Notes under the pieces: generated by a model
Told to the model about the DNA's origin: nothing
Seen by the model: the letters and a program-made list of their open reading frames with translations, nothing else
Database searches by the model: none
Made by a program: the position numbers and the translations under genes
DNA from: Cohnella sp. SGD-V74
GTDB taxonomy: Bacteria; Bacillota; Bacilli; Paenibacillales; Paenibacillaceae
Direction: 5' to 3'
Assembly: GCF_003001675.1 (NCBI RefSeq)
Contig: NZ_PVYW01000029.1
Span: forward strand, 32,456-96,455
Length of the DNA stretch: 64,000 nucleotides
Shown: positions 33,540-44,092 of the stretch, piece by piece
Position numbering within the stretch: position 1 is the first letter of the stretch
How the letters are laid out: every line of letters begins with the position of its first letter

Positions 33540-35306
33540 TTGAACGGCATTCGGCGATTTTACGGACAATTGGGCATTACTCATCTGTTGATGATCAGCT
33601 TTATATTTATTTCTACAGTACCGGTTATCTCGACTTCCCTCGCGACTTATATGAAAAGCAAAGAAATCATTCATTCCAATACATCGCAGTATATTATTCA
33701 GACGCTTAAGCAGACGAACGGAGAAATGGAGCTGAAGCTGGAGCAATTTAATAACGACGCTTCGTTCCTGATCAATCCTACCGTACAGCAATTACTGAAC
33801 AAACAAACGGCGGAAAATATCTCTTACGAAGATAAGAAGGCGCTTTCAAAGGAAGTTGCTAGATACAACGTTTTGTCTCCCAAGATGTCGGATGTGCTGG
33901 TCTACTCCAATACGGGGCATTTTATCATCGGCCTGTCCCAGAACGCCCCGGAAATGTCGGACGGATTGATCCGGCAAGCGACAAATCTGAACGGAAGAGT
34001 ATACTGGAGCTCCAACGCCAGCACCGGAGAACGGAATACGTTGATTCAGGGAACCCGCTTGATCAAAAACATGCTCGGACCCGCGCTGACCGCTATCGGT
34101 TTCCTCACTTTCCATATGCCCGAAGAGATCGTCTACGATTCGATCAAGGACTTGCGTCTTGGTCAGACCGGGCAAGCGATCATCCTGGACGACAGAGGCG
34201 TCGTTATCTCCGGTCAGGACCGTCAATGGATCGGCCGTCAGCTCGGGGACGGCATTCTGAATCAAGTGCTTCATACCCGCGAAGGCGCGTTTGTCGGCGC
34301 CATCGAAGGCCAGACCTACTTCATGGCCTTCCACACCTCGGCGTTAACCGGATGGAAGACGGTCGGGCTAGTGCCGATCGAGGAGATGACCCCGGGGCTG
34401 CCGAACGTCTTCAAGAGCAGCATCGCCTATCAGTCGATATGGATTCTCGTCGGCATAGCGCTCTCCCTTCTTATTACGCGCAGCGTCGCCAATCCGATCA
34501 AGAAGCTGATTCGCGCCATGCGCGGCGTTGAGAATGGGGATTTCGACGTACAGATCGATCTCGCCGGCAACAAGGAAACGATGATCTTAAGCCGGCATTT
34601 CAACAAGATGACCTACCGGTTGAAGGAACTAATCGTGCGAGTGTACGAAGAAGAACTCAAAGAGAAGAGCGCTCAGCTCCGTGCGCTTCAGGCCCAGATC
34701 AATCCCCACTTCCTGTACAATACGCTGGACACAATCTACTGGAAGCTGTATTTGCACGGTGAAGAGAAGATCGGGGATTTGATCGTCTCGATGTCCAACA
34801 TGCTTAGGTACAGTATCAGCAAATCCGGTCCGGTCGTTACTCTGAAAGACGAATTGGACAACCTGCAAAATTATATTTTGATCCAGACGGCCCGCTACGG
34901 AGACCGAATCTCATTCGAATTCGACATCGACCACTCGCTGAACGGCAACCGCGCGCTCAAACTCATCTTGCAGCCAGCCGTAGAAAACGCCATTATTCAC
35001 GGCGTCGAAAACTCCGGAAGGCCGGGTCTTATCCGAATTCGCGCATACCGCGCAGATCGGGAATGCCGCTTGGAAATTATCGATAACGGCGTCGGCATCG
35101 ACAAAGACAAATTGGCGGAATATCGGGAACGCGGACAGATCGGAGAAGGCTTGGGGATGCAAAACGTGGAAGAACGGATAAGACTGACTTTCGGGGACAC
35201 ATACGGCATGACGATTGAGAGCGAACAAGGCGTCGGAACGTCCATCCTGTACAGACTGCCGCTTCAAATTACCGACGAAGTAAGGAGAGATCGCGTTGAC
35301 GTATAA
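33540..35306 (+). CDS. YesM-type sensor histidine kinase
   Basis: A 588-residue kinase with a membrane helix at residues ~17-37, a large external Cache-like sensor, a second helix near 297-317, and a HAMP domain (VANPIKKLIRAMRGVENGDFDVQ). The LytS/YesM-type phosphoacceptor is QINPHFLYNTLD with His390. A HATPase domain follows with LILQPAVENAIIHG, DNGVGID and GEGLGMQNVEERI. It starts at TTG 33540 after a GGGGG-type ribosome site and overlaps the response-regulator gene by 11 bp. In this family the kinase usually senses an extracellular saccharide, sometimes through the cognate binding protein. Confidence 0.94.
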   Translation: MNGIRRFYGQLGITHLLMISFIFISTVPVISTSLATYMKSKEIIHSNTSQYIIQTLKQTNGEMELKLEQFNNDASFLINPTVQQLLNKQTAENISYEDKKALSKEVARYNVLSPKMSDVLVYSNTGHFIIGLSQNAPEMSDGLIRQATNLNGRVYWSSNASTGERNTLIQGTRLIKNMLGPALTAIGFLTFHMPEEIVYDSIKDLRLGQTGQAIILDDRGVVISGQDRQWIGRQLGDGILNQVLHTREGAFVGAIEGQTYFMAFHTSALTGWKTVGLVPIEEMTPGLPNVFKSSIAYQSIWILVGIALSLLITRSVANPIKKLIRAMRGVENGDFDVQIDLAGNKETMILSRHFNKMTYRLKELIVRVYEEELKEKSAQLRALQAQINPHFLYNTLDTIYWKLYLHGEEKIGDLIVSMSNMLRYSISKSGPVVTLKDELDNLQNYILIQTARYGDRISFEFDIDHSLNGNRALKLILQPAVENAIIHGVENSGRPGLIRIRAYRADRECRLEIIDNGVGIDKDKLAEYRERGQIGEGLGMQNVEERIRLTFGDTYGMTIESEQGVGTSILYRLPLQITDEVRRDRVDV

Positions 35307-36852
35307 AATCTTGATCGTAGATGACGAAATGACGATAAGAATGGGACTTAAAGCGATGGTAAGCAAGCTGGACAATTGGCAGTGGGTCGGCGAAGCTTCA
35401 AACGGCATTCAAGCGATCGAAATGATTCGGCAATGCCGTCCGGATCTGATTCTATCGGATATCCGCATGCCTCAAATGGACGGAATCGCCATGTTGGAGC
35501 AAATTCGCAGCATCGGCTCCGACTCCCTGCTCATATTCCTAACCGGCTACCCCGATTTCACTTATGCCCAGAAAGCCATTCGATACGGAGCTTTCGATTA
35601 CTTGCTGAAGCCGATGCGGGCGGCGGAAATTATGGACGTCCTGCGTAAGGCTGAAAATCAGATCGCACAGAAACAAAGGGGCGGCGCCGAACCCGGGCGA
35701 ACTGCTTCCGATGCAGAAGAGAGCGAGTCCGCGAATCGGATTCGAACCGTCCTCTACGGGGGTAGTTGGGAAGCGGACCATCCAAGCTTGTCGATCTTCC
35801 GCGAGTGCGCTTTCGTTACAGCCGTCAACCTCTGTGCGGATATCCCCCTTGCGAACGAAGAGGACTTCGGGGAAATGCACGAACGGATGAGCCGGCGGCA
35901 CACCGTGTACAAAGCGCTGAAGGAGGGGCGGCACGACTGGATCGTCCTGATCGGCTGGAAAGACGGGGACGACGTCAATCGGCGGCTTCGGGAGCTTGCT
36001 ATAGAAATGGTGGCGCCGTATTTAAGCCGATTCGGCCCCGTGCAGTGGAAAATCGGGGTCGGCCGCCTTCTTCCCGCCGATCAAGCGAGCTTGTCCTACG
36101 ATCAGTGCAAATTCGCGGCCACGTTGGCCAATCCGGAGAAAAGAGTGGTTTACTACGATGAAATATCCGGTGACGATCCGAACTTGCTGGTTGTACCGAT
36201 CGAGCTGGAATTTGCGATGATCAAGAGTATCAAGAAAGGCGACAAGTCGGAGGCCCTCTCCCTGTTCGCAAATCTGCAAACCTACTACAAGCGGATGATT
36301 CTTTCCCAATTGAGCAAACACGCGTTGCATTTGCAGCTTAGGCTTCAAGCCTCGCTCTCGTTCCTCGGTGAATCAGATGCGGACAAAGTCTTGATGACCG
36401 GCGCGTCGCCTTCCAGCCATCAAGACATCCTGGACAGGCTGCTCGCTGCGATCAACCATTACGCGGACCGGGCCTCCAAATATTGGGTTGCCCGGGTCAA
36501 TCACACGGTCAGGCGCGTTATCGGTATCGTTCACGATCGATACTTCTCGGACCTGAAACTGGGCGATATCGCCCTGGAATTAGGCGTGAACTCCAGTTAT
36601 CTCAGCACGCTCTTCAAACAAGAGACGGGCATGTTGTTTACGGAATATTTAAGCCGTTACCGGATGGACAAGTCACTCTCGTTATTGCAAAATCCTTTGA
36701 AGAAGATATATGAAGTGGCGCAAGACATTGGTTATGCCGATGGCCGGCACTTCAGCCAGATTTTCCGCAAAACTTACGGAATGACGCCTTTGGACTTCCG
36801 CAACCGAAACGGCGTCGCCGTTGATCTCGATAAATCTGATTCTTTGTTGTGA
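35296..36852 (+). CDS. YesN-type AraC response regulator
   Basis: A 518-residue regulator. The receiver domain has IVDDE, Asp55 in LILSDIRMPQMDG, and LTGYPDF and LLKPM. A long variable linker region follows, ending in an AraC/XylS DNA-binding domain (VRRVIGIVHDRYFSDLKLGDIALELGVNSSYLSTLFKQETGMLFTEY, KIYEVAQDIGYADGRHFSQIFRKTYGMTPLDFR). It starts at TTG 35296 inside the end of the kinase gene. It most likely activates the transport and GH127 genes that begin 109 bp downstream. Confidence 0.95.
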   Translation: MTYKILIVDDEMTIRMGLKAMVSKLDNWQWVGEASNGIQAIEMIRQCRPDLILSDIRMPQMDGIAMLEQIRSIGSDSLLIFLTGYPDFTYAQKAIRYGAFDYLLKPMRAAEIMDVLRKAENQIAQKQRGGAEPGRTASDAEESESANRIRTVLYGGSWEADHPSLSIFRECAFVTAVNLCADIPLANEEDFGEMHERMSRRHTVYKALKEGRHDWIVLIGWKDGDDVNRRLRELAIEMVAPYLSRFGPVQWKIGVGRLLPADQASLSYDQCKFAATLANPEKRVVYYDEISGDDPNLLVVPIELEFAMIKSIKKGDKSEALSLFANLQTYYKRMILSQLSKHALHLQLRLQASLSFLGESDADKVLMTGASPSSHQDILDRLLAAINHYADRASKYWVARVNHTVRRVIGIVHDRYFSDLKLGDIALELGVNSSYLSTLFKQETGMLFTEYLSRYRMDKSLSLLQNPLKKIYEVAQDIGYADGRHFSQIFRKTYGMTPLDFRNRNGVAVDLDKSDSLL

Positions 36853-36961
36853 AATCCAAAATCAACGAACATTATCCAAGATTGGCCTTATTTTTCGCGA
36901 CGAGCCGCGCTGGTAAACTAAAGCGTGCAAGGGCTTACATCGACGAAAAGGGGGCAATGAA

Positions 36962-37849
36962 GTGAGTACTTTAACGCGGCGAAGGTTGAAGGATAACGCC
37001 TGGGCGTATCTGTTCATCGCGCCGCAAATGCTTGGATTAATCTTGTTCATCGTCGGTCCCGTCTTATTCGCATTCGGCATCAGCTTTATGAGATGGGATA
37101 TCGGCACATCGCCCGTGTGGATCGGTTTTGCCAATTACAGCAAACAAATGACGGATCCGGTTTTCTGGAAAGTGCTTCGGAATACGGGGTTGTTCGCGCT
37201 TCTGCACATTCCGCTTACGGTGGTCGGTTCTCTCGCGCTGGCCCTCTTGCTTAACCGGAATTTACGGGGCAAAATGATTTTCCGCGCCGTCTACTTCACT
37301 CCGGTCGTTACTTCGGCGGTTGCGGTGGCCTTGGTCTGGACCTGGCTGTACAATCCGAATTACGGCTTGATCAATTCCGCCTTGTCGTCCGTCGGCATTC
37401 AAGGGCCGGGATGGCTGACGGATATGAACTGGGCTCTTCCCTCGATTGTGATTATGACCGTCTGGCAAGCGCTGGGCTATAACATGATTCTTTTCCTGGC
37501 CGGCTTGCAGGGCGTGCCCTCGCATTTATACGAAGCGGCCAAAATCGACGGAGCGAGCAGTTGGCAACGTCTTCTCAAAATCACGCTGCCGATGATCTCG
37601 CCGACTACGTTCTTCGTCGTGATCATGCTCCTGATCGGTTCGATGCAGGTTTTCTCAGAGCCGTACATGATGACCAGGGGCGGGCCTGCGGACGCCACGA
37701 ACGTCGTGGTCCTGCATATTTTTAACACGGCATTCCAGTTTTTTAGAATGGGCGAAGCTTCGGCGATCTCTTTCATTCTGTTTGTCATCATTCTCGTCAT
37801 TACGCTGATCCAGTTCAAGTTCTCGAAGTGGGTGAACTACGATGTCTAG
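36962..37849 (+). CDS. Carbohydrate ABC transporter permease (MalF/UgpA type)
   Basis: A 295-residue permease with six membrane helices and the EAA loop EAAKIDGASSWQRLLKITLPMISPTTFF. It begins with a short N-terminus (RRRLKDNAWAYLFIAPQMLGL) characteristic of CUT1 sugar permeases. The start is GTG 36962, after AAGGGGG. It overlaps the second permease gene by 8 bp. No ATPase gene is in this operon; such Firmicute systems usually share a multi-sugar ATPase (MsmX type) encoded elsewhere. Confidence 0.95.
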   Translation: MSTLTRRRLKDNAWAYLFIAPQMLGLILFIVGPVLFAFGISFMRWDIGTSPVWIGFANYSKQMTDPVFWKVLRNTGLFALLHIPLTVVGSLALALLLNRNLRGKMIFRAVYFTPVVTSAVAVALVWTWLYNPNYGLINSALSSVGIQGPGWLTDMNWALPSIVIMTVWQALGYNMILFLAGLQGVPSHLYEAAKIDGASSWQRLLKITLPMISPTTFFVVIMLLIGSMQVFSEPYMMTRGGPADATNVVVLHIFNTAFQFFRMGEASAISFILFVIILVITLIQFKFSKWVNYDV

Positions 37850-38678
37850 CTCTCGAAAATTCCCGCTTTCGACGATTCCGATCTACGTCTTGCTGGTCAT
37901 CGGCGCCGGAGTTATGATCCTGCCGTTTCTGTGGATGATCTCCACCTCGCTTAAGGGCCAAGGTTCGATGTTCGATTATCCTCCTCGGCTGATTCCCCGG
38001 CCGGTGCAGTGGGACAACTATTACAGAGCGTGGACGACGCTCCCCGTCGGCTTGGCTTACTTGAACAGCCTGAAAATTGCGCTGCTCGTTACGGCCGGCA
38101 GTCTGCTCACAAGTTCGATGGCGGGTTACGCGTTTGCCAAAATGAAATTTCTCGCCAAGCAGCCGCTGTTCGTCGTTCTGCTTATGACGATGATGATCCC
38201 GGGCCAAGTCACTCTGATTCCGATGTTCATGTGGTTCAGCCAGATCAATTGGGTCGATACCCACTGGCCCCTGATTCTGCCCCCTATCTTGAGCAACGCA
38301 TTCGGCGTATTCCTTCTACGGCAATTTATGGCCGCTATTCCTAATGAGCTTGAAGATGCGGGCAAGATAGACGGCTTGAATCCCTGGCAATCGTATTGGA
38401 AGATCATGCTGCCGAATTGTAAACCTGCGCTGGCCGCGCTTGGCATTTTCACCTTCATGGGCAACTGGAACAATTTCCTGACCCCGTTAATCTACCTTAA
38501 CGATCAGAACAAGTTCACGCTGCCGTTGATTATCTCTTCGTTCAAGGGATTGTACACGACGGACTGGCCCTTGCTGATGGCCGCCTCCTGCATCTCGCTC
38601 GTTCCCGTCCTGATCGTCTACCTGTTTGCTCAACGCTATTTCATCGAAGGCATTACGTTAAGCGGCTTAAAAGGATAA
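37842..38678 (+). CDS. Carbohydrate ABC transporter permease (MalG/UgpE type)
   Basis: A 278-residue CUT1 permease with PFLWMISTSLKGQGSMFDYPPRLIP after the first helix, the EAA motif ELEDAGKIDGLNPWQSYWKIMLPNCKPALAALGIF, and a C-terminus ending YFIEGITLSGLKG, typical of MalG-like proteins. It forms the heterodimeric channel with the preceding permease, and the binding-protein gene follows after 28 bp. Confidence 0.95.
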   Translation: MSSSRKFPLSTIPIYVLLVIGAGVMILPFLWMISTSLKGQGSMFDYPPRLIPRPVQWDNYYRAWTTLPVGLAYLNSLKIALLVTAGSLLTSSMAGYAFAKMKFLAKQPLFVVLLMTMMIPGQVTLIPMFMWFSQINWVDTHWPLILPPILSNAFGVFLLRQFMAAIPNELEDAGKIDGLNPWQSYWKIMLPNCKPALAALGIFTFMGNWNNFLTPLIYLNDQNKFTLPLIISSFKGLYTTDWPLLMAASCISLVPVLIVYLFAQRYFIEGITLSGLKG

Positions 38679-38706
38679 ATCCAACAGTGAAAAGGGGTAT
38701 TGACGC

Positions 38707-40023
38707 ATGTCCAAATTATCGTTAAAAATCGCTGCCGTCAGCCTGATTGCTTCGCTCGTACTCTCGGGCTGCTCTTCGAACGGCTCCTCCGGCAGTTCGT
38801 CAGGCTCAAGCCCCGGAGAGGGCTCCGGAGAGAAGGTGACGCTTCGCATGTCGATCGTTGCCGGGGCGGATGAAATGCCCGGCTGGCAAGGCATGGTGGA
38901 CGCCTTCAATAATGCCCATCCCGATACGGAAATCAAATTGGAGAGATTGCCGGGCGGCTGGGGCGAATACGTCCAGAAAATGACGGCCCAGATCGCTGCC
39001 GGAGACCCGCCGGATATCGGCAGGCTGGGCGTCGTCTACATGCCGATGTTCTCTTCCAAAGGCCAGCTCGAAGACCTCACGCCGCACTTGGGCAACTTCG
39101 ATAAGAGCCAATACTACGCTTCGGCATTGGAGCAATACGACCAGAACGGTCAAATGTTCGGTATGCCGACCGGCGTCTATACGATGGCGATGTATTATAA
39201 TAAAGACATGTTCGAAGAAGCCGGTATCCCGCTGCCTTCCTCCGACTGGAACGAGGCCTGGACTTTCGACGAGTTGAGAGAAGCCGCCTCGAAGCTGACG
39301 AAGGGGGAAGGACCGAACAAGCAATACGGCGTTTACGTCAATCTGAACCCGGAACGGGCGATCCAGTATTTATGGTCTAACGGCGGCGGCATTCTTAACG
39401 AGGATAGATCCAAATCTATTATTAACGCCCCCGAATCCAAAGAAGCGCTGTCCTACCTGCAAAGCTTGATCCAGGACGGATACTCCCCGACGCCGGCGGA
39501 CACTCAGACGACTCCGGTCGATCAACTGTTCCAATCCGGCAAACTGGGCATGCTGATCGAAGGGACCTGGATGATGCCGGGGTTTAGCAAGATCGACAGC
39601 TTCGAATGGGGAGTCGCCCCGATTCCGGTCGGCGCTACCGGCCAGCCGGCCACGCCGAACTTTGTCGACGCCTATGTGGTGTACAAAGGATCCAAACACG
39701 TCAAAGAGGCGACCGAGGCGCTCAAGTTCTTTGTATCAGAAGAAGCGGAGAACATTCTGGTCGACAACAATATTGGAGGCATCCCGGTGCTGAAATCTGT
39801 GGCCGATGCAAGAAAAGTGGACATGTTCGAAGCACTGTCGCTGGAAGAAAAGGAAGTATGGTTCCAGTCTGTAGAAATATCCCAAGCGCTGCCTTTCACG
39901 TCCAACTGGCAGGAGTTGATGGACACAACGATGAAGAAGCTCGATCTGGTCGGCTTCGGCAGACTCGATGCCGGTCAAGCGGCGGACGAACTGGCCGTCG
40001 AGCTGGACAAAATGCTCGAATAG
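38707..40023 (+). CDS. Sugar-binding lipoprotein of the ABC transporter
   Basis: A 438-residue family-1 solute-binding protein: signal peptide, lipobox LVLSGC with Cys22, and a Ser/Gly-rich linker. The mature fold has LERLPGGWGEYVQKMTAQIAAGDPPDIGRLG, MYYNKDMFEEAGIPLPSSDWNEAWTFDELREAASKL and GKLGMLIEGTWMMPGF. It delivers saccharide to the two permeases upstream and sits directly before the GH127 gene. The downstream enzyme suggests a ligand carrying L-arabinofuranose units; that is inference from context. Confidence 0.94.
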   Translation: MSKLSLKIAAVSLIASLVLSGCSSNGSSGSSSGSSPGEGSGEKVTLRMSIVAGADEMPGWQGMVDAFNNAHPDTEIKLERLPGGWGEYVQKMTAQIAAGDPPDIGRLGVVYMPMFSSKGQLEDLTPHLGNFDKSQYYASALEQYDQNGQMFGMPTGVYTMAMYYNKDMFEEAGIPLPSSDWNEAWTFDELREAASKLTKGEGPNKQYGVYVNLNPERAIQYLWSNGGGILNEDRSKSIINAPESKEALSYLQSLIQDGYSPTPADTQTTPVDQLFQSGKLGMLIEGTWMMPGFSKIDSFEWGVAPIPVGATGQPATPNFVDAYVVYKGSKHVKEATEALKFFVSEEAENILVDNNIGGIPVLKSVADARKVDMFEALSLEEKEVWFQSVEISQALPFTSNWQELMDTTMKKLDLVGFGRLDAGQAADELAVELDKMLE

Positions 40024-40074
40024 CAACAACCGGTCGGCGATAGCCGGTCCGGGAGAAGGAGAGGAGCCCGACAC

Positions 40075-41979
<1,905 letters not shown>

Positions 41980-41988
41980 AACCGAAAG

Positions 41989-42025
41989 CTCGTTCGACTT
42001 CCGGAAACGGAGGAGGAACGAGTTT
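41989..42025 (+). terminator. Terminator of the GH127 operon
   Basis: CTCGTTC (41989-41995) pairs with GAACGAG (42016-42022), followed by TTTTCGTG. The rest of the gap to 42242 holds no recognisable gene. Confidence 0.65.
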
Positions 42026-42242
42026 TCGTGATTTTATCGTCTATACGAGATGCAGAGGGATGTTGCGGCGATTGAAATACTCTGATGTTATTGCATTCGA
42101 CGCGAATGCCTATCCTACTCCCTCTTTTAGCGAATTCTTCGAATTGTCGGCCCTTGGCTTTGCTCTTGCCCGGTTACGTACGCATCGTTATACTATACTT
42201 CATAACTCGGATTAGTAGGCTATAACCAAGGAGACGAATTCC

Positions 42243-43439
42243 ATGACACAATCCCTTATCGCGCAATGGCATCGGGAGATCGACGACAAGCTCGGCGATC
42301 GGATCATCGGCTGGCGCAGATATTTGCATCAGCGGCCCGAGCTTTCCTTCGAGGAGAAGCATACTCCCGCCTTTATCGCTGCCGAGCTGAATAAGCTAGG
42401 GCTTGAAGTACGCACGGACGTTGGCGGCGGAGGCGTGGTCGGCTTGCTGCGCGGCGGACGGCCGGGTCCGACGATCGCGCTGAGAGCCGACTTCGACGCG
42501 CTTCCGATCCAGGATGAGAAAGAAGTCGAATACGCGTCCACCGTTCCCGGAGTCATGCACGCCTGCGGACACGACGGGCATACCTCCTCGCTGCTCGGCG
42601 TCGCGTCGCTGCTTAGCGAGCAGCGGGATTCGCTGAACGGATCGATCGTGTTCCTGTTCCAGCATGCGGAGGAGAAGCCGCCGGGCGGCGCTCAAGCGAT
42701 GGTCGCCGACGGCTGCCTGGACGGGGTCGACGCCGTGTACGGCATCCACTTGGCCACCGAGCTGCCCGTCGGCCAATTCGGCCTATGCGACGGTACCTTC
42801 ATGGCGGCGGTAGACGCCTTTACCCTCCATGTCGAAGGCAAGGGCGGTCACGCCGCGCGCCCGCATGAATCGGTCGATTCCATCGTGATCGCCTCCGAGC
42901 TCGTCGGGAAGCTGCAGCAGATCGTCAGCCGCAGAGTCAGTCCGCTGCAGCCGGCCGTCGTGAGCATCGGCAAAATCCAGGGCGGCACCGCCTTTAACGT
43001 CATCGCCGGCCGAACGCTGCTCGAAGGGACGGTCCGTACGTTCGATCCCCAAGCCAGAACGTTGATCGAACAGGAGATCAGGGCCATCGCCGAGGGAGTT
43101 GCCCTCTCCTCCCATGCGTCCATCCGCATCGACTATACGAACGGTTATCCGTCGCTGGTCAATCATTCCGCGGAAACCTCCATCGCTCGGAAAGCGATCT
43201 CCGATACGCTGCCGGACGCCGTCATCGTAGATTTGGAGAAGCGCATGGGGGCCGAAGATTTCGCTTACTATTTGCAACATAAGCCGGGAACCTTTTTGTA
43301 CGTTGGCGCAAGAGGAGAGGATGAGCGGACCCACTTCCCGCACCACCACCCCCGCTTCGATATTGACGAGCGCGCGCTCGTGCTGTCGGCCAAAGCCTTC
43401 CTGAGCATTGTCGGACATTATTTGATCGATCGTTCATAA
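42243..43439 (+). CDS. M20-family amidohydrolase
   Basis: A 398-residue M20D metallopeptidase/amidohydrolase. Metal and catalytic motifs are present: LRADFDALPIQDE, MHACGHDGHTSSLLG, FQHAEEKPPGGAQAMV with the catalytic Glu, GIHLATELP, and the dimerisation domain GKGGHAARPHESVDSI; the C-terminal LEKRMGAEDFAYYLQ supplies the last ligand. Members remove acyl groups from N-acyl amino acids or IAA-type conjugates. It has its own AAGGAG site and lies 260 bp after the GH127 gene, so a pathway link is uncertain. Confidence 0.93.
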   Translation: MTQSLIAQWHREIDDKLGDRIIGWRRYLHQRPELSFEEKHTPAFIAAELNKLGLEVRTDVGGGGVVGLLRGGRPGPTIALRADFDALPIQDEKEVEYASTVPGVMHACGHDGHTSSLLGVASLLSEQRDSLNGSIVFLFQHAEEKPPGGAQAMVADGCLDGVDAVYGIHLATELPVGQFGLCDGTFMAAVDAFTLHVEGKGGHAARPHESVDSIVIASELVGKLQQIVSRRVSPLQPAVVSIGKIQGGTAFNVIAGRTLLEGTVRTFDPQARTLIEQEIRAIAEGVALSSHASIRIDYTNGYPSLVNHSAETSIARKAISDTLPDAVIVDLEKRMGAEDFAYYLQHKPGTFLYVGARGEDERTHFPHHHPRFDIDERALVLSAKAFLSIVGHYLIDRS

Positions 43440-43449
43440 GCGCTTCTTG

Positions 43450-43720
43450 GGGCTGTCTCATAAAATAGAGGCGTACAAGATTATCGACGAAAAAGAAGGA
43501 CGTCTATCTCCTGGAGACTGCCTCATACGGTCCTGAAATCGCCCTGTGACGGGTCTGCTGGTTTCAGGAAACGCTTTGGGGCCCCCGCAAAGTAATCGGA
43601 ATAAGCTGCGAAGCTTAACGTCACTTTGTGGGGTATCTCGCATCGGAAGGAGATAGATGCCCATTCCCCTGTATCCATCGATAATCGTTCGGTACGCCTT
43701 TTTTACTTATGAGACAACCC
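43450..43720. repeat. MITE-b, non-coding element with long terminal inverted repeats
   Basis: About 270 bp bounded by imperfect inverted repeats of some 45 bp. The left end reads GGGCTGTCTCATAAaatAGAGGCGTAC; the right end, in reverse, reads GGGTTGTCTCATAAgtaaaaaAGGCGTAC, and both continue to GATTATCGA. The GGGnTGTCTCATAA ends resemble those of IS1182- or IS5-like insertion sequences. No transposase frame is inside, so it would need one in trans. No clear target duplication was found. Confidence 0.8.
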
Positions 43721-43733
43721 TGCCGATGGACCC

Positions 43734-43762
43734 TTGTTTTTCCTTTTGGCATTCGCTAAAAT
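43734..43762 (+). promoter_or_regulatory. Sigma-A promoter of the small WYL-like gene
   Basis: TTGTTT (43734-43739), a 17-bp spacer and TAAAAT (43757-43762). The LexA box follows immediately and would cover the transcription start. Confidence 0.6.
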
Positions 43763-43764
43763 AA

Positions 43765-43776
43765 GAACAAACGTTC
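43765..43776 (+). promoter_or_regulatory. LexA (SOS) box
   Basis: GAACAAACGTTC fits the Gram-positive LexA consensus GAAC-RNRY-GTTC at every specified position. It lies just downstream of the -10 element and 22 bp before the GTG start, an ideal repressor position. Confidence 0.8.
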
Positions 43777-43797
43777 TTGTTTGGAGAGTGGTCTCTT

Positions 43798-44010
43798 GTG
43801 GTTAATCCATCGGTTATCGATAAGTGCGTCGGACGGAAGGTCGATCTGATCTACGTAGACACGAGCGGCAAGTTCACGATGCGCCGGGTCGATCTGTTCT
43901 CGGTTCGCAACGGCAAGGCTCGCGTATACGACGTCCGGAAGCGCGGATTCCGCACGCTGGTCGTCGACCGGATTCTGGCGGTCCAGACTTGCTCCTCGGC
44001 CGGAAGCTAA
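43798..44010 (+). CDS. Small WYL-like protein, predicted SOS-regulated
   Basis: A 70-residue protein starting at GTG 43798, 9 bp after GGAGAG. An in-frame TTG at 43777 overlaps the LexA box and is not used. The sequence DLIYVDTSGKFTMRRVDLFSVRNGKARVYDVRKRGFRTLVVDRILAVQ resembles the SH3-like core of a WYL domain, with the terminal RxFRxxxVDRI element, but no HTH or other domain accompanies it. WYL domains sense nucleic-acid ligands in regulators of DNA damage, phage defence and CRISPR. With a LexA box in front, a DNA-damage role is plausible. It is followed by its own terminator. Confidence 0.75.
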   Translation: MVNPSVIDKCVGRKVDLIYVDTSGKFTMRRVDLFSVRNGKARVYDVRKRGFRTLVVDRILAVQTCSSAGS

Positions 44011-44014
44011 AGAA

Positions 44015-44037
44015 AACCGCGCATAGGCGCGGTTCTT
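44015..44037. terminator. Terminator
   Basis: AACCGCGC (44015-44022) pairs with GCGCGGTT (44027-44034), followed by CTT. It ends the WYL-like gene; the MocR gene approaches from the other side. Confidence 0.7.
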
Positions 44038-44092
44038 CGGCAGTCGTACATGCGGGGCGGCGGCCAACACGACTCGCAACGCCGACGATACA

